A stretch of 64,000 nucleotides of DNA from Comamonadaceae bacterium (GCA_947443645.1 CANEXF010000003.1:124001-188000), one strand, 5' to 3'; positions 29,423 through 39,660 are shown, numbered from the stretch's first letter. A program made the numbers and translations. The notes: generated by a model from the sequence alone, not told the origin.

Positions 29423-30161
29423 AGCCGTTTAGTTCGTCGGCGCGGGCTTGTGCCGCCGCAAAATCCAGGTCACCGCTGTAAATCGAGCGGCCGCAGATCA
29501 CGCCTTCAACGCCTTCGTCCTCGACCACGCACAGCGCTTCTATATCGGCCATGCTGGACAGACCGCCCGAGGCGATGACGGGAATTGTCAGCGCCTGGGC
29601 CAGCTTGACAGTGGCTTCCATGTTGATGCCGCTGAGCATGCCGTCGCGGCCAATGTCGGTGTAGATGATGGATTCGACGCCGTAGTCCTGGAATTTTTTG
29701 CCCAGGTCAATCACTTCATGTCCGGTGAGCTTGCTCCAGCCATCGGTGGCAACCTTGCCGTCCTTGGCGTCCAGACCGACGATGATGTGGCCGCCAAACG
29801 CGGTGCACGCGTCCTGCAGAAAGCCGGGGTTTTTCACCGCTGCCGTGCCAATGATGACGTAGCGCAGACCGGCATCCAGGTAGCGCTCTATGGTGTCCAG
29901 GTCGCGTATGCCGCCGCCCAGCTGCACGTCGATTTCGCTGCCGACTTCAAGCAATATCTTCCTGATCGCGGCCTCGTTCTTGGGCTTGCCGGCAAAGGCG
30001 CCGTTCAAATCCACCAGGTGCAGGCGGCGTGCGCCTTTGTTCACCCAGGATCTGGCCATGGCGGCCGGGTCATCACTGAACACAGTGGATTGATCCATGT
30101 CACCTTGTTTAAGGCGTACACAGTGGCCGTCTTTGAGGTCAATCGCGGGAATAAGTAGCAT
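29421..30161 (-). CDS. hisA: HisA isomerase (ProFAR isomerase)
   Basis: The 246-residue TIM barrel begins [17 protein letters not shown] with its catalytic Asp and carries [14 protein letters not shown] and [13 protein letters not shown]. It is related to HisF by ancient duplication and catalyses the fourth step, an Amadori rearrangement. The stop codon TAG lies within the right end of the large palindrome. It follows hisH by 93 bp. Confidence 0.97.
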   Translation of the reverse strand: MLLIPAIDLKDGHCVRLKQGDMDQSTVFSDDPAAMARSWVNKGARRLHLVDLNGAFAGKPKNEAAIRKILLEVGSEIDVQLGGGIRDLDTIERYLDAGLRYVIIGTAAVKNPGFLQDACTAFGGHIIVGLDAKDGKVATDGWSKLTGHEVIDLGKKFQDYGVESIIYTDIGRDGMLSGINMEATVKLAQALTIPVIASGGLSSMADIEALCVVEDEGVEGVICGRSIYSGDLDFAAAQARADELNG

Positions 30162-30254
30162 GGTGCGTTGAGGAAAACGAGGAGGTTGAGCGAAAAGTTA
30201 AACGAAAAGGCAAGCGAAAAAAACGGGCGATGCGGTCACAGAGTTGGCCGGGAA

Positions 30255-30938
30255 TCAGGGGTTCCAGTGCAGAAAATTGCGGTACAGCGCCAGGCCGTGG
30301 TCAGCGCTCTTTTCAGGGTGAAACTGGGTTGCGAAAATATTATCGCGTGCAATCGCCGCCGAAAAGCGCGCGCCATAGTCGGCTTCGCCCGCAGTATGGC
30401 GCGCATCAGACGGACGGGCGTAAAAGCTGTGCACGAAGTAAAAGTAGGCCGCATCGGGCACGCCAGCCCAGATCGGATGCGACGCCTGCGACTGGTAGAC
30501 CTGGTTCCAGCCCATTTGCGGCACCTTGTAGCGGCTGCCGTCGGCTTGCGTGCGGCCCGCAAGCTCGAACTTCAGGACCTCGCCGGGAATCAGATTCAGC
30601 CCCAGCGTGCCCGCCGTCACACCATCGGCGCCCGGGCGGCCCTCCTGGCTGTGCGTGAGCAGCATCTGCATGCCGACACAGACGCCGAACAGCGGCTTGT
30701 TGGCCGCTGCGTGCAGCACAGCCGGCAGCATGCCAGAGGCGCCAAGCTCATGCATGCAGTCGGCAATCGCACCCTGACCGGGCAGCACCACACGTTCGGC
30801 GTTCATCACGTCTTCGGCGCGGGAGGTGACGACCACTTCGAAGCCGCTGCCCTGCGCCACATGCTGGACCGCCTGCGACACAGAACGCAGGTTGCCCATA
30901 CCGTAATCGACCACGGCGACTGTTTTGAGTTTTGCCAT
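30255..30938 (-). CDS. hisH: Imidazole glycerol phosphate synthase glutamine amidotransferase HisH
   Basis: The 227-residue class I glutamine amidotransferase has the nucleophile C87 in [10 protein letters not shown] and the His-Glu pair in ATQFHPEKS. It supplies ammonia to HisF. N-terminal [12 protein letters not shown] is typical. The 125-bp gap to hisB upstream contains a family B repeat. Confidence 0.97.
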   Translation of the reverse strand: MAKLKTVAVVDYGMGNLRSVSQAVQHVAQGSGFEVVVTSRAEDVMNAERVVLPGQGAIADCMHELGASGMLPAVLHAAANKPLFGVCVGMQMLLTHSQEGRPGADGVTAGTLGLNLIPGEVLKFELAGRTQADGSRYKVPQMGWNQVYQSQASHPIWAGVPDAAYFYFVHSFYARPSDARHTAGEADYGARFSAAIARDNIFATQFHPEKSADHGLALYRNFLHWNP

Positions 30939-30975
30939 AAAACCGGACTTAAGCGCTTGAAATATTGCTGTAATT

Positions 30976-31024
30976 GCTATTGAACTTATAGCTGGTCACG
31001 CACGATTTCAGGGCTTTAGCGCGT
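30976..31024 (+). repeat. Family B repeat, copy 4
   Basis: The 17-bp core GCTATTGAACTTATAGC is followed by TGGTCACGCACGATTTCAGGGCTTTAG. It lies in the 125-bp gap between hisB and hisH and is read against the his genes. Confidence 0.65.
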
Positions 31025-31063
31025 GAAATCATACTGAAGAACAGCTTGTTTGACCGGACCGGT

Positions 31064-31684
31064 TCAAAGCGAACCCTTGGTCGAGGGAATGATGCCGGCG
31101 GCGCGCGGGTCAATTTCAAGCGCCATGCGCAAAGCCCTGGCAAAGGCCTTGAACACGGTTTCGGCCTGATGGTGCGAGTTCTCGCCCTTGAGATTGTCGA
31201 TGTGCAGGGTCACGAAGGCGTGGTTCACAAAGCCCTGAAAAAATTCATAAGCCAGCTGGCTGTCAAAGGTGCCGATCATGCCGCTCTTGAAAGGCACGTG
31301 CATTTCGAGACCCGGGCGACCGGAAAAATCAACCACCACGCGGCTCAGGGCCTCGTCGAGCGGCACGTAGGCGTGGCCGTAACGGCGCAGGCCCTTCTTG
31401 TCGCCCACAGCCTTGGCAACCGCCTGGCCCAGCGTGATGCCCACGTCTTCAACCGTGTGGTGGCCGTCGATGTGCAGATCGCCCTCGGCATGGATGTCCA
31501 GATCGATCAGGCCGTGGCGGGCGATCTGGTCCAGCATGTGGTCGAAAAAACCGATGCCGGTCGACAAGCTGGACTGGCCCGTGCCGTCGAGGTTGAGCTT
31601 GACGGTGATTTTGGTTTCAGCGGTGTTGCGCGTCACCTCGGCGGTGCGCGGCGCAGGCAGGACTAAAGCGTTCGGTGTGGTCAT
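31064..31684 (-). CDS. hisB: Imidazoleglycerol-phosphate dehydratase HisB (monofunctional)
   Basis: The 206-residue protein has the duplicated manganese-binding motifs of [20 protein letters not shown] with [10 protein letters not shown], and later [14 protein letters not shown]. There is no histidinol-phosphatase domain, so this is the monofunctional form. Its start overlaps the hisC stop by 4 bp. Confidence 0.97.
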   Translation of the reverse strand: MTTPNALVLPAPRTAEVTRNTAETKITVKLNLDGTGQSSLSTGIGFFDHMLDQIARHGLIDLDIHAEGDLHIDGHHTVEDVGITLGQAVAKAVGDKKGLRRYGHAYVPLDEALSRVVVDFSGRPGLEMHVPFKSGMIGTFDSQLAYEFFQGFVNHAFVTLHIDNLKGENSHHQAETVFKAFARALRMALEIDPRAAGIIPSTKGSL

Positions 31685-32766
31685 AGTGATTCTTCAAGTG
31701 CCGCCAGCATTTGCAGGTTTTCAGCCGCAGTACCCACGGTGAGTCGCAAACAATTGGCCAGCAATGGGTGCATTTTAGAAACGTTTTTGACCAGCACCTT
31801 GCGGGCCTTCATGCCTTCGAAGGTTTTGCCCGCATCGGGCACGCGAATCAGGATCATGTTGGCATCGCTGTTCCAGGCCTTGACGCCAGCCATGGCCTGC
31901 AGCGCTGCCAGCAAAACCGTGCGCTGCGCGACCAGTTCACTGGCCTGTGCGGCAAACACCTGCCTGTGCTCGAGCGCAAACAGCGCGCACTCGTAATTGA
32001 GCACGCTGATGTTGTAGGGCGGGCGCACCTTGTCGATCTCGGCGATCAGGGCCTTGGGCCCCATCATGTATCCCAGGCGCACGCCGGCCAGGCCGAACTT
32101 GCTCAGGGTGCGCATCAGCAGCACGTGGCTGTGCCTGGCCATGCGGTCCAGGTAGCTCTTGCTTGAAAACGGCTGGTAGGCCTCGTCCATCACAACCAGG
32201 CCGGGCGCTGCAAAAATGATTTTCTCAATCACCGCGTCGTCCCACAAATTGGCCGTCGGATTGTTCGGGTAAGCCAGGTAAATGATGGACGGCTGGTGTT
32301 GGTCAATCGCTGCCAGCATGGCGGCTTCATCGAGCTCGAAGTCGGCCGTCAAGGGCACGCCAATGAACTTCAGGCCCTGCAACTGGGCGCTCATGCCGTA
32401 CATCACAAAGCCCGGCAAGGGCGCCAGGACGGAGCCGCCGGGCACAGCGCAAGCCAGGGCCAGCAGCGAGATCAGCTCATCCGAGCCATTGCCCAGCATG
32501 ATGTCAAAGCCTTCAGGCATGCCGGCGTAGTCGGCCAGGGCCTGGCGCAGGTCATTGACACGCCCGTCCGGATAACGGTTCAGCGCCAGCGCGCCCAGTC
32601 GCTGACCGAGCTCGGCTTGCAGCGCGGGCGGCAGACGGTGCGGATTTTCCATCGCGTCGAGCTTGACCATGCCAGCCGAGTCCTGGATCGCATAGGCGTG
32701 CATCGATTGCACATCCTGGCGTATCAGTTTCTTGATTTTGGGGTCCAGGGTTTCGGGCACAGTCAT
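31681..32766 (-). CDS. hisC: Histidinol-phosphate aminotransferase HisC
   Basis: The 361-residue protein is a fold type I PLP aminotransferase: LGNGSDELI, the [10 protein letters not shown] motif, [10 protein letters not shown] and the Schiff-base lysine in [15 protein letters not shown]. It transfers an amino group from glutamate to imidazole-acetol phosphate. It overlaps hisD and hisB by 4 bp each, indicating coupled translation. Confidence 0.96.
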   Translation of the reverse strand: MTVPETLDPKIKKLIRQDVQSMHAYAIQDSAGMVKLDAMENPHRLPPALQAELGQRLGALALNRYPDGRVNDLRQALADYAGMPEGFDIMLGNGSDELISLLALACAVPGGSVLAPLPGFVMYGMSAQLQGLKFIGVPLTADFELDEAAMLAAIDQHQPSIIYLAYPNNPTANLWDDAVIEKIIFAAPGLVVMDEAYQPFSSKSYLDRMARHSHVLLMRTLSKFGLAGVRLGYMMGPKALIAEIDKVRPPYNISVLNYECALFALEHRQVFAAQASELVAQRTVLLAALQAMAGVKAWNSDANMILIRVPDAGKTFEGMKARKVLVKNVSKMHPLLANCLRLTVGTAAENLQMLAALEESL

Positions 32767-34106
32767 TTGGGGGTTCTCATGTCGGGCACGGTCTTCAGAC
32801 GCATTTCGGCGGCACGCGCATGCGCCTGCAGGCCTTCGCCGTAAGCCAGTTCGGCTGCGATCTTGCCCAGCACCTGCGCGCCGGCTTCGCTGACTTCAAT
32901 GATGCTGCTGCGCTTTTGAAAGTCGTAAACGCCCAGCGGGCTGGAAAAGCGCGCGGTACCGCTGGTAGGCAGCACATGGTTAGGGCCGGCGCAGTAGTCG
33001 CCCAGGGACTCGCTGGTGTAAGCGCCCAGGAAAATCGCGCCGGCGTGCCTGAGCAGCGGCTCCCACTGGTGCGGGTCGCGGCTGGACACCTCAAGATGCT
33101 CGGGCGCAATCTGGTTGCTGATCTCGCAGGCCTCTTCCATGCTGCGGGTGAGGATCAGCGCACCACGGCCGTTCAATGATTTCGCAATGATGTTGGCGCG
33201 CGGCATGGTTGGCAGCAGGCGGTCAATCGCCTCCTGCACCGCATCGATATAGGCCGCATCTGGGCACAGCAAAATACTTTGCGCGAGCTCGTCGTGCTCG
33301 GCCTGGCTGAACAAGTCCATCGCCACCCAGTCGGCCGGCGTTGTGCCATCCGCCAGCACCAGGATCTCTGAAGGCCCGGCGATCATGTCTATGCCAACGG
33401 TGCCAAAAACACGTTTTTTGGCGCTTGCAACATAGGCGTTGCCGGGACCAGTGATCTTGTCGACCTTGGGCACGGTTTGCGTGCCATAAGCCAGCGCAGC
33501 GACCGCCTGCGCGCCGCCAATCGTGAAGGCGCGCGTGACGCCAGCCACATAGGCAGCGGCCAGCACCAGGGCATTTTTCTCGCCCTTGGGCGTGGGCACC
33601 ACCATGATGATTTCAGCGACGCCGGCCACGTGGGCCGGGATGGCGTTCATCAGCACCGATGACGGGTAAGCGGCCTTGCCGCCAGGCACGTAAATGCCGA
33701 CGCGGTCCAGCGGCGTGACTTTCTGGCCCAGCAAGGTGCCATCCTCGTCGCGGTAGCTCCAGCTCTCGCCGTTGGCCTTTTTCTGGGCCTCGTGGTAGGT
33801 GCGTACGCGGCGGGCGGCTGCCTGCAAGGCCTCACGCTGGACGGCAGGAAGCGCTTCAAACGCGGCTTTGAGTTCGGCCTGCGTGAGTTCAAGCGCAGCC
33901 ATGGCAGCGACGTCCAGACCATCAAAACGCGCAGTGTATTCAAGCACCGCAGCGTCGCCGCGAAGCTGCACATCGGCCAGAATCTCGGCCACGCGCAGCT
34001 CTATGGCCGTGTCGGTGTCGGCCGACCAGTGCAGGCGGGCCTTGAAATCAGCATCAAAAGTGCTTGAGGCGGTTGAAAGACGGGCGGGAGTAGCTACCAT
34101 TTTCAT
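32763..34106 (-). CDS. hisD: Histidinol dehydrogenase HisD
   Basis: The 447-residue protein has the HisD signatures [26 protein letters not shown] with IDMIAGPSE, and a C-terminal [12 protein letters not shown]. It performs the last two oxidations to histidine with NAD. ATGs at 34106 and 34100 are both possible ([10 protein letters not shown]); an upstream one at 34154 would overlap hisG by 32 bp and is disfavoured. No good ribosome site is present, and the first codons match a family B repeat (34055-34109). Confidence 0.95.
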   Translation of the reverse strand: MKMVATPARLSTASSTFDADFKARLHWSADTDTAIELRVAEILADVQLRGDAAVLEYTARFDGLDVAAMAALELTQAELKAAFEALPAVQREALQAAARRVRTYHEAQKKANGESWSYRDEDGTLLGQKVTPLDRVGIYVPGGKAAYPSSVLMNAIPAHVAGVAEIIMVVPTPKGEKNALVLAAAYVAGVTRAFTIGGAQAVAALAYGTQTVPKVDKITGPGNAYVASAKKRVFGTVGIDMIAGPSEILVLADGTTPADWVAMDLFSQAEHDELAQSILLCPDAAYIDAVQEAIDRLLPTMPRANIIAKSLNGRGALILTRSMEEACEISNQIAPEHLEVSSRDPHQWEPLLRHAGAIFLGAYTSESLGDYCAGPNHVLPTSGTARFSSPLGVYDFQKRSSIIEVSEAGAQVLGKIAAELAYGEGLQAHARAAEMRLKTVPDMRTPK

Positions 34107-34109
34107 AGC
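34055..34109 (-). repeat. Family B repeat, copy 5, over the hisD start
   Basis: Read on the minus strand the core is GCTATGAAAATGGTAGC (17 bp), followed by TACTCCCGCCCGTC and GCACTTTTG. Both candidate hisD ATGs lie within the core. Confidence 0.5.
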
Positions 34110-34122
34110 ATTTGCGGTGGTG

Positions 34123-34761
34123 TTACTTGTTGACTGCAGCCGAGAAGGCATCAATGATTCTGCGGATTGGCGCCTGCTTGAGCTTGAGTGCAGTCTGGTT
34201 CACCACCAAGTGTGAGCTGATGTCCATGATGCGCTCGACTTCTACCAGGTGGTTGGCCCTGAGCGTGTTGCCAGTGGACACCAGGTCCACGATCGCATCG
34301 GCCAGGCCGGTCAGCGGCGCCAGCTCCATGCTGCCGTAGAGCTTGATCAGGTCCACGTGCACGCCCTTGGAGGCAAAAAAGTCCTTGGCAATCGCGACGT
34401 ACTTGGTCGCCACGGTCAGGCGCGAGCCCTGCTTGACGGCCGTGGCGTAGTCAAAACCGTCGCGCACCGCCACGCTGATGCGGCATTTGGCGATTTGCAG
34501 ATCCAGCGGCAAGTACAGGCCCTGGTTGCCGGATTCGAGCAAGGTGTCCTTGCCGACCACGCCGATGTCGGCGCCGCCATATTGCACATAAGTCGGCACG
34601 TCGGTGGCGCGCACCAGCACCACACGCACGTCGGGCTGGTTGGTGTCCAGAATCAGCTTGCGCGATTTGTCCGGATCATCGAGCACCTCTATGCCCACGG
34701 TACGCAGCAGCGGCAGGATGTCGTCGAAGATGCGGCCTTTGGATAGAGCGAGCGTTATCAA
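34123..34761 (-). CDS. hisG: ATP phosphoribosyltransferase, short form HisG
   Basis: The 212-residue protein is the short HisG type: [14 protein letters not shown] at the start, [13 protein letters not shown] and the PRPP loop [22 protein letters not shown]. Short HisG lacks the regulatory domain and needs HisZ for activity and feedback control; hisZ is not in this window, as expected when it is unlinked. It is the first his gene, separated from murA by 156 bp containing a family A repeat. Confidence 0.96.
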   Translation of the reverse strand: MITLALSKGRIFDDILPLLRTVGIEVLDDPDKSRKLILDTNQPDVRVVLVRATDVPTYVQYGGADIGVVGKDTLLESGNQGLYLPLDLQIAKCRISVAVRDGFDYATAVKQGSRLTVATKYVAIAKDFFASKGVHVDLIKLYGSMELAPLTGLADAIVDLVSTGNTLRANHLVEVERIMDISSHLVVNQTALKLKQAPIRRIIDAFSAAVNK

Positions 34762-34833
34762 GGTGATGCTTTCAAAGTATGGGGGCGCAGAGGCGCCCGA
34801 GGACTACGACAGCGACCCGTCTTGCCCGGCTCA

Positions 34834-34917
34834 AGTCGCAGGACCGGCTTTGCCGGACTGCAGGCGGGCGGCCTCCTCGGGGGGCAGCGAACCACACGAA
34901 GTGGGGAGCGTGGGGAT
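34834..34917 (-). repeat. Family A repeat, downstream of murA
   Basis: GCAGGACCGGCTTTGCCGG, CAGGCGGGCGG, CCTCGGGGGGCAGCG, CACACGAAGTGG, GCGTGGGGATT. It abuts the murA stop codon and fills much of the gap before hisG. Confidence 0.7.
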
Positions 34918-36189
34918 TCATCGGACTCTTTCAATATCAGCGCCAATGCCGCGCAGTTTGGCTTCCATCTGGTCGTAGCCGCGGTCCAGGTGGTAGATGC
35001 GGTCCACCAGTGTTTCGCCCTCGGCCACCAGGCCGGCAATCACCAGGCTGGCGGAGGCGCGCAGGTCGGTCGCCATGACAGTGGCGCCAGAGAGCTTTTC
35101 AACCCCTTCAATGACGGCGACCTTGCCTTCGATCTGGATCTTCGCGCCCAGGCGCACCATCTCGTTAACATGCATGAAACGGTTTTCAAAAATTGTCTCT
35201 GTCACGGTACTCGAGCCGAGCGAAATCGCGTTCAGCGCCATGAACTGCGCCTGCATGTCGGTCGGAAAACCCGGGTACTCGGTGGTGCGAAAGGACTGGG
35301 CCTTCAAACGGCCTTGCGAGTGAATGCGGATAAAGCCGCTACCGGCGGTGATGACGGCGCCGGCTTCGCGCAGCTTGTCTATGACGGCATCGAGGTGGTC
35401 GGCGCGGCCATGCTCAAGCACCACGTCGCCACCAGCAGCCGCTACGGCGCAAAGAAATGTGCCGGTCTCAATCCGGTCGGCCACAACCTGGTGGCGGCAG
35501 CCATGCAGGCGCTCCACGCCCTGAATGCGGATGCGGCGCGTGCCATGGCCTTCAATCTTCGCGCCCATCTTGATCAGCATCTCGGCGAGGTCGCCGATCT
35601 CTGGCTCTTGCGCCGCGTTTTCGAGAATCGTCTCGCCTTCGGCCAGCGTGGCGGCCATCAGGAAGTTTTCGGTACCGGTGACGGTCACCATGTCGGTGGT
35701 GATGCTGCAGCCCTTCAGACGCTTGGCGCCGGCCGGCAGCTTGGCCAGCATGTAGCCGTGCTCAACCGTGATCTCTGCGCCCATGGCCTGCATGCCCTTG
35801 ATGTGCTGGTCAACCGGCCGCGAGCCAATCGCGCAGCCACCAGGCAAGGACACCGTGGCGTGGCCAAAACGCGCGAGCAAGGGGCCCAGCGCCAGCACCG
35901 AAGCGCGCATGGTCTTGACCAGCTCGTAAGGCGCTTCAGGTTTGTCCAGGCCGCCGGCATTGAGCGTGACCGTGCTTGGCAGATCAGGACTGCGCGCGAC
36001 GCTCACACCCATGTTCTGTATCAGCTTGAGCATGGTGCTGACGTCCTGTAGGCGCGGCACGTTTTCCAGCGTCACCGGCTCTGCCGTCAACAGCGCAGCG
36101 CAGAGTTCGGGCAGCGCCGCGTTCTTGGCACCGGAGATCGTGACCGTTCCGGCCAGCGGCTTGCCGCCCTTGATGCGTAATTTGTCCAT
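34918..36189 (-). CDS. murA: UDP-N-acetylglucosamine 1-carboxyvinyltransferase MurA
   Basis: The 423-residue protein is full length. The catalytic cysteine is C119 in [13 protein letters not shown], and the N-terminal [13 protein letters not shown] and [13 protein letters not shown] near the end are typical of MurA. It adds enolpyruvate to UDP-GlcNAc, the first committed step in peptidoglycan synthesis; a Cys at this position predicts fosfomycin sensitivity. It follows the bolA gene by 15 bp. Confidence 0.97.
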   Translation of the reverse strand: MDKLRIKGGKPLAGTVTISGAKNAALPELCAALLTAEPVTLENVPRLQDVSTMLKLIQNMGVSVARSPDLPSTVTLNAGGLDKPEAPYELVKTMRASVLALGPLLARFGHATVSLPGGCAIGSRPVDQHIKGMQAMGAEITVEHGYMLAKLPAGAKRLKGCSITTDMVTVTGTENFLMAATLAEGETILENAAQEPEIGDLAEMLIKMGAKIEGHGTRRIRIQGVERLHGCRHQVVADRIETGTFLCAVAAAGGDVVLEHGRADHLDAVIDKLREAGAVITAGSGFIRIHSQGRLKAQSFRTTEYPGFPTDMQAQFMALNAISLGSSTVTETIFENRFMHVNEMVRLGAKIQIEGKVAVIEGVEKLSGATVMATDLRASASLVIAGLVAEGETLVDRIYHLDRGYDQMEAKLRGIGADIERVR

Positions 36190-36204
36190 TTTTTGTTGTT
36201 CTGC

Positions 36205-36450
36205 TTATGACTTGGCTTGGGCGAGCCACTCGGTGGGCGTGAAGGTCTTCATGGACAGCGCGTGCACCTCGTCCGACTGCATGCGGCCACCCAGCGTGGC
36301 GTAGACGCGTTGGTGGCGCTGTATCAGCCGCTGGCCCTCAAAAGCGCTGGACACGATGGTCGCATACCAGTGCCGGCCATCGCCGGACAGCTCGAGGTGT
36401 TCGCAAGGCAGGCCTGCGCTAATGATGGTTTGGAGTTCTTCGCTGGTCAT
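36205..36450 (-). CDS. BolA family protein (IbaG-like)
   Basis: The 81-residue protein has the BolA fold pattern: EELQTIISAGLPCEHLELSGDGRHWYATIVSSAFEGQRLIQRHQRVYATLG. The position directly before murA is that of IbaG in proteobacteria. BolA proteins work with monothiol glutaredoxins in iron-sulfur handling. AlphaFold-type assignment was not possible here, so the exact subgroup is inferred from context. Confidence 0.9.
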   Translation of the reverse strand: MTSEELQTIISAGLPCEHLELSGDGRHWYATIVSSAFEGQRLIQRHQRVYATLGGRMQSDEVHALSMKTFTPTEWLAQAKS

Positions 36451-36491
36451 AACTTACCTATTGGTGCACGCGACGAGTGTCTTCGCAAGCA

Positions 36492-36581
36492 GGGGCCGCG
36501 GAACTGGCTCTGCCAGTCCGCAGGCGCAGCGCCCCCTAGTGGGGCAGAGAGCGACACGCAGTGCGCGAACGTGGGGGCCAT
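36492..36581 (-). repeat. Family A repeat, first of two clustered copies
   Basis: A near-consensus copy with GGGGCCGCGGAACTGG, CCGCAGGCGCAGCGCC, and a tail that is identical over 37 bp (36547-36583) to that of the next copy. Confidence 0.75.
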
Positions 36582-36666
36582 ATTTTTCCGCAGGGCCGCC
36601 CCAAGGAAAAATGCGCCCCCTCGGGGGGGCGGAGAGCGACACGCAGTGCGCGAACGTGGGGGCCAT
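36582..36666 (-). repeat. Family A repeat, second clustered copy (variant head)
   Basis: The head is the TTTTTCCGCAGGGCCGCCCC / AGGAAAAA variant also seen after secA; the tail (36632-36668) is identical over 37 bp to the preceding copy. It ends 4 bp before the ABC permease stop codon. Confidence 0.75.
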
Positions 36667-36670
36667 ATAT

Positions 36671-37426
36671 CTAGTGTCGTATTTTGTAGCCGGTGCGCAG
36701 CATATTGACGGCCACAGCGCTGACGATCAGCAGGGCCGAGCCGACAATCGCCAGGCTGAGCCACGGCGAGACATCACTGACGCCAAAGAAACCGTAGCGA
36801 AAGCCGTCAATCATGTAAAAGAAGGGATTCAGGTGGCTGACCTTTTGCCAGAACGGCGGCAGTGAATGAATCGAGTAAAACACGCCGCTCAAAAACGTCA
36901 TGGGCATGATGACGAAGTTTTGAAACGCCGCCATCTGGTCAAATTTGTCCGACCACAAGCCGGCAATCACGCCGAGTGCGCCCAGCATGGCCGCGCCCAG
37001 AATCGCGAAAACAAAAATCCACAGCGGGGCAACAAAGCCGGGCTGGCCAAAAAAAACGGTCACGGCAAAGACCCCTGCGCCGACCAGCAGGCCGCGCGCA
37101 ATTGAGGCACCCACATAGGCAAAAAACCAGTGCCAGTGCGTCAGCGGCGTGAGCAGCACAAACACCAGGCTGCCCATGATCTTGCTTTGTATCAGTGACG
37201 ACGAGCTGTTCGCAAAGGCGTTTTGCAGCACGCTCATCATCACCAGGCCAGGCACCAGAAAAGCGGTGTAGCTGACCTGGCCGTAGACCTTGACCTGGTC
37301 TTGCAGCACATGGCCAAAAATCAGCATGTACATCACGGCCGTGAGCACAGGCGCGCCTACGGTCTGGAAGCCAACCTTCCAAAAGCGCAGCACTTCCTTG
37401 TAAAACAGAGTTTGCCAACCGATCAT
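36671..37426 (-). CDS. ABC-2 type transporter permease (YadH-like)
   Basis: The 251-residue protein has six hydrophobic segments and the ABC-2 permease pattern (FGHVLQDQV, YTAFLVPGLVMMSVLQNAFANSSSSLI, FLSGVFYSIHSLPPFWQ). It pairs with the ATPase upstream, whose stop overlaps this start by 4 bp. The YadGH-like pair commonly lies between mla and murA genes in betaproteobacteria; the exported substrate is unknown. Confidence 0.88.
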   Translation of the reverse strand: MIGWQTLFYKEVLRFWKVGFQTVGAPVLTAVMYMLIFGHVLQDQVKVYGQVSYTAFLVPGLVMMSVLQNAFANSSSSLIQSKIMGSLVFVLLTPLTHWHWFFAYVGASIARGLLVGAGVFAVTVFFGQPGFVAPLWIFVFAILGAAMLGALGVIAGLWSDKFDQMAAFQNFVIMPMTFLSGVFYSIHSLPPFWQKVSHLNPFFYMIDGFRYGFFGVSDVSPWLSLAIVGSALLIVSAVAVNMLRTGYKIRH

Positions 37427-38439
37427 GATGCTGCGCTCCCTACGCTTGTCGTTTCGCGCGCTGCGCTTTGCCCGGCAGGGGCGGAACTCTCCGGCGATGC
37501 GCCGTCAAAAAACTGGCTTGTACCGACTTTTTCAGCCATGACCTCAAGAAACACGTCTTCGAGATCGGCCTTTCGAATTTCCACGTCCTCGGCCACCAGC
37601 CCGGCCTCGCGAACGGCGACCAGGTATTGCTCGATTTCATGCGCGTTATGCGCGGGAAACTGCACGATACGGCCCGTGATGCGTGCCTTGGCGGCAAGAT
37701 GCGCGGGCAAGTCGCTGTCGATCTTGAAGCGCAGCACGTTGGACGAAGCCGCCTTGAGCAACTCCGAGGTTTGTGCCAGCGCCACCATGCGCCCCTGCTT
37801 GAGCATGGCGATACGGCTGCAAAGGGCTTCGGCTTCTTCGAGGTAATGCGTGGTCAGCAGCACGGTGCTGCCCTGTTTGTTGAGTTTGGCAATGAACTGC
37901 CACAAGGTCTGACGCAGTTCCACGTCGACGCCTGCAGTCGGCTCATCCAGCACGATGACCTGCGGTTTGTGCACCAGCGCCTGCGCGACCAGCACGCGCC
38001 GCTTCATGCCGCCTGAAAGCTGGCGCATATTGGCATTGGCCTTGTCGGCCAGCCCCAGGCTGTCCAGCAGCTCGTCAATCCAGGCGTCGTTTTTCTTGAT
38101 GCCGAAATAACCCGACTGGATGCGCAAGGCCTCACGCACAGTGAAAAACGGGTCAAACACCAGCTCTTGCGGCACCACGCCGAGCTTGCGCCTGGCGTTG
38201 GCGTAGTCGGTCACGACATCGCTGCCATGCACCAGGACCCGCCCGCTGCTGGCGCGTGACAGACCGGCAAGAATACTGATCAGCGAGGTCTTGCCCGCGC
38301 CGTTGGGACCAAGCAAGCCGAAAAACTCGCCTTGCTGGATGTCAAAGCTCACCCCATCGAGCGCCCTGACCACAGGGCCGGTCTGTTTTCGCGTGGGGGA
38401 ATAGATTTTGGAGACGGACTGGAATGAGATGGCTGGCAT
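37423..38439 (-). CDS. ABC transporter ATP-binding protein (YadG-like)
   Basis: The 338-residue protein has Walker A GPNGAGKTS, signature LSGGMKRRVLVAQAL, Walker B VIVLDEPTAGVD and the H-loop TTHYLEEAE. The C-terminal tail beyond about residue 310 is low-complexity (Ser/Ala/Pro). It energises the ABC-2 permease encoded next. The gene starts 115 bp after mlaB in a region with no feature I can name. Confidence 0.9.
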   Translation of the reverse strand: MPAISFQSVSKIYSPTRKQTGPVVRALDGVSFDIQQGEFFGLLGPNGAGKTSLISILAGLSRASSGRVLVHGSDVVTDYANARRKLGVVPQELVFDPFFTVREALRIQSGYFGIKKNDAWIDELLDSLGLADKANANMRQLSGGMKRRVLVAQALVHKPQVIVLDEPTAGVDVELRQTLWQFIAKLNKQGSTVLLTTHYLEEAEALCSRIAMLKQGRMVALAQTSELLKAASSNVLRFKIDSDLPAHLAAKARITGRIVQFPAHNAHEIEQYLVAVREAGLVAEDVEIRKADLEDVFLEVMAEKVGTSQFFDGASPESSAPAGQSAARETTSVGSAAS

Positions 38440-38554
38440 GAGCTGCGTATTTTACGGGCTCACGGCGCCTTTTTCGGCGGGGCTTGAACAAGTCCCCCGA
38501 AGTCCTCGCAGAAGAAACACCGCAGGGTTGTTGAAAACTGGCGCTGGTCTGGGC

Positions 38555-38851
38555 TCAGACGCTGGCAGGCAGCAGGTCGGCAACGCCGTAAAGGCCGGCC
38601 AGTTGCCGCAGGCGCACAGGCAAACCGAGGACCGAAAAGGACTTGCCGGCGGCCAGCGCCGCGCGCCTGCAGGCCAGCAACACCGCCAGGGCGGAAGAGT
38701 CAAACTCCTCGAGCGCACTGGCGTCTGCCACCACTTGCGCGGGCTGCACAGCCACCAGCGGCTGCAGCTCGCGGGTGAACTCGGCCGCGACGGCATGGGT
38801 CAAGACAGCAGGTAGTGTCAGCATGGTGTTGGCCGCAGCAGATAGCGCCAT
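38555..38851 (-). CDS. mlaB: STAS domain protein, MlaB-like
   Basis: The 98-residue protein has the STAS pattern: VVADASALEEFDSSALAVLLACRRAA, including the D-S-S loop. MlaB binds the MlaF ATPase and stabilises the MlaFEDB phospholipid transporter. Its ATG overlaps the mlaC stop by one base. The short length and position between mlaC and the YadG-like gene support the call. Confidence 0.85.
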   Translation of the reverse strand: MALSAAANTMLTLPAVLTHAVAAEFTRELQPLVAVQPAQVVADASALEEFDSSALAVLLACRRAALAAGKSFSVLGLPVRLRQLAGLYGVADLLPASV

Positions 38852-39486
38852 CAGGACTTGCGTTCGCCCGCGTTGGTCTTGTTACGCTGGGCCATTGAAG
38901 CGATCAGGCCATCAATACCCTTGGCGTTGATTTCCTGGGAGAACTGCGTGCGGTAGGTTTCCACCAGCCAGACGCCAAGCACATTCAGGTCATAAATCTT
39001 CCAGCCGCTCGAGGCTTTTTCCAGACGATAGTCCAGCTGCACCGGCTCACCCCGGCCCAGAACTTCAGAACGCACCACGACTTCGGTGTCACCGGCGGCT
39101 GCGCGCAAGGGTTTGACATTGACGACCTGATCCTTGACCTGGGCCAAGGCGCCTGAATAAGTGCGAACCAGCAGTATCTTGAACTCTTCCTGCAAACGCT
39201 TTTGCTGCTCAGGTGTGGCCTGTCGCCAGTTGCGTCCGACCGCTGAAGCGGTCATTCGCGTGAAGTTCACGTTAGGCATGATCTGGCTTTCAACCAGCGC
39301 GATGACCTTGGTCATGTCGCCGGCCTGCACGGCTTTATCCGATTTGATGTTGTCCAGCACTTCGGAAGACACCCGCTTGATCATCGCGTCAGGGCTTTCT
39401 TCCGCCGCTTGCGAAGGCAGTGCAGCGCCCAGCATGGCCAGACCAAGAAAGGCAGGAATCAAATGGCTCAGAGTTCTACGCAGCAT
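38851..39486 (-). CDS. mlaC: Periplasmic phospholipid-binding protein MlaC
   Basis: The 211-residue protein has a signal peptide (LIPAFLGLAMLGAALPSQAA) and the MlaC/Ttg2D fold pattern (IMPNVNFTRMTASAVGRNWRQATPEQQKRL, then FKILLVRTYSGAL and WKIYDLNVLGVWLVETYR). MlaC ferries phospholipid across the periplasm between MlaA and MlaFEDB. It follows mlaA with a 174-bp gap in which I see no gene. Confidence 0.93.
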   Translation of the reverse strand: MLRRTLSHLIPAFLGLAMLGAALPSQAAEESPDAMIKRVSSEVLDNIKSDKAVQAGDMTKVIALVESQIMPNVNFTRMTASAVGRNWRQATPEQQKRLQEEFKILLVRTYSGALAQVKDQVVNVKPLRAAAGDTEVVVRSEVLGRGEPVQLDYRLEKASSGWKIYDLNVLGVWLVETYRTQFSQEINAKGIDGLIASMAQRNKTNAGERKS

Positions 39487-39660
39487 ATTTTTCTTTCAGT
39501 AGCGACAGGCATCCGTCGATCGCGCTCCACCAAGGCTTGGGTGCACTCGACCTGCCGATGTCGCTTAAAACCCGGGGGTTTCCCGGCAATTGTCCAGTTT
39601 GAACCGGACAGAAGTGTTTACCTTGTACCGCTGACAGGTAAACCTTGTCAGCCAAGGTGA

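Noticed and set aside
30162-30254. Repeated GCGAAAA/GCGATG-like text between hisA and hisH considered as a short tandem repeat
   Set aside because: Units are irregular and too few to call an array.
36447-36764. Possible small proteins in the repeat region between the bolA and ABC permease genes
   Set aside because: The frames are made of family A repeat sequence and permease sequence read in other frames, with no ribosome sites.
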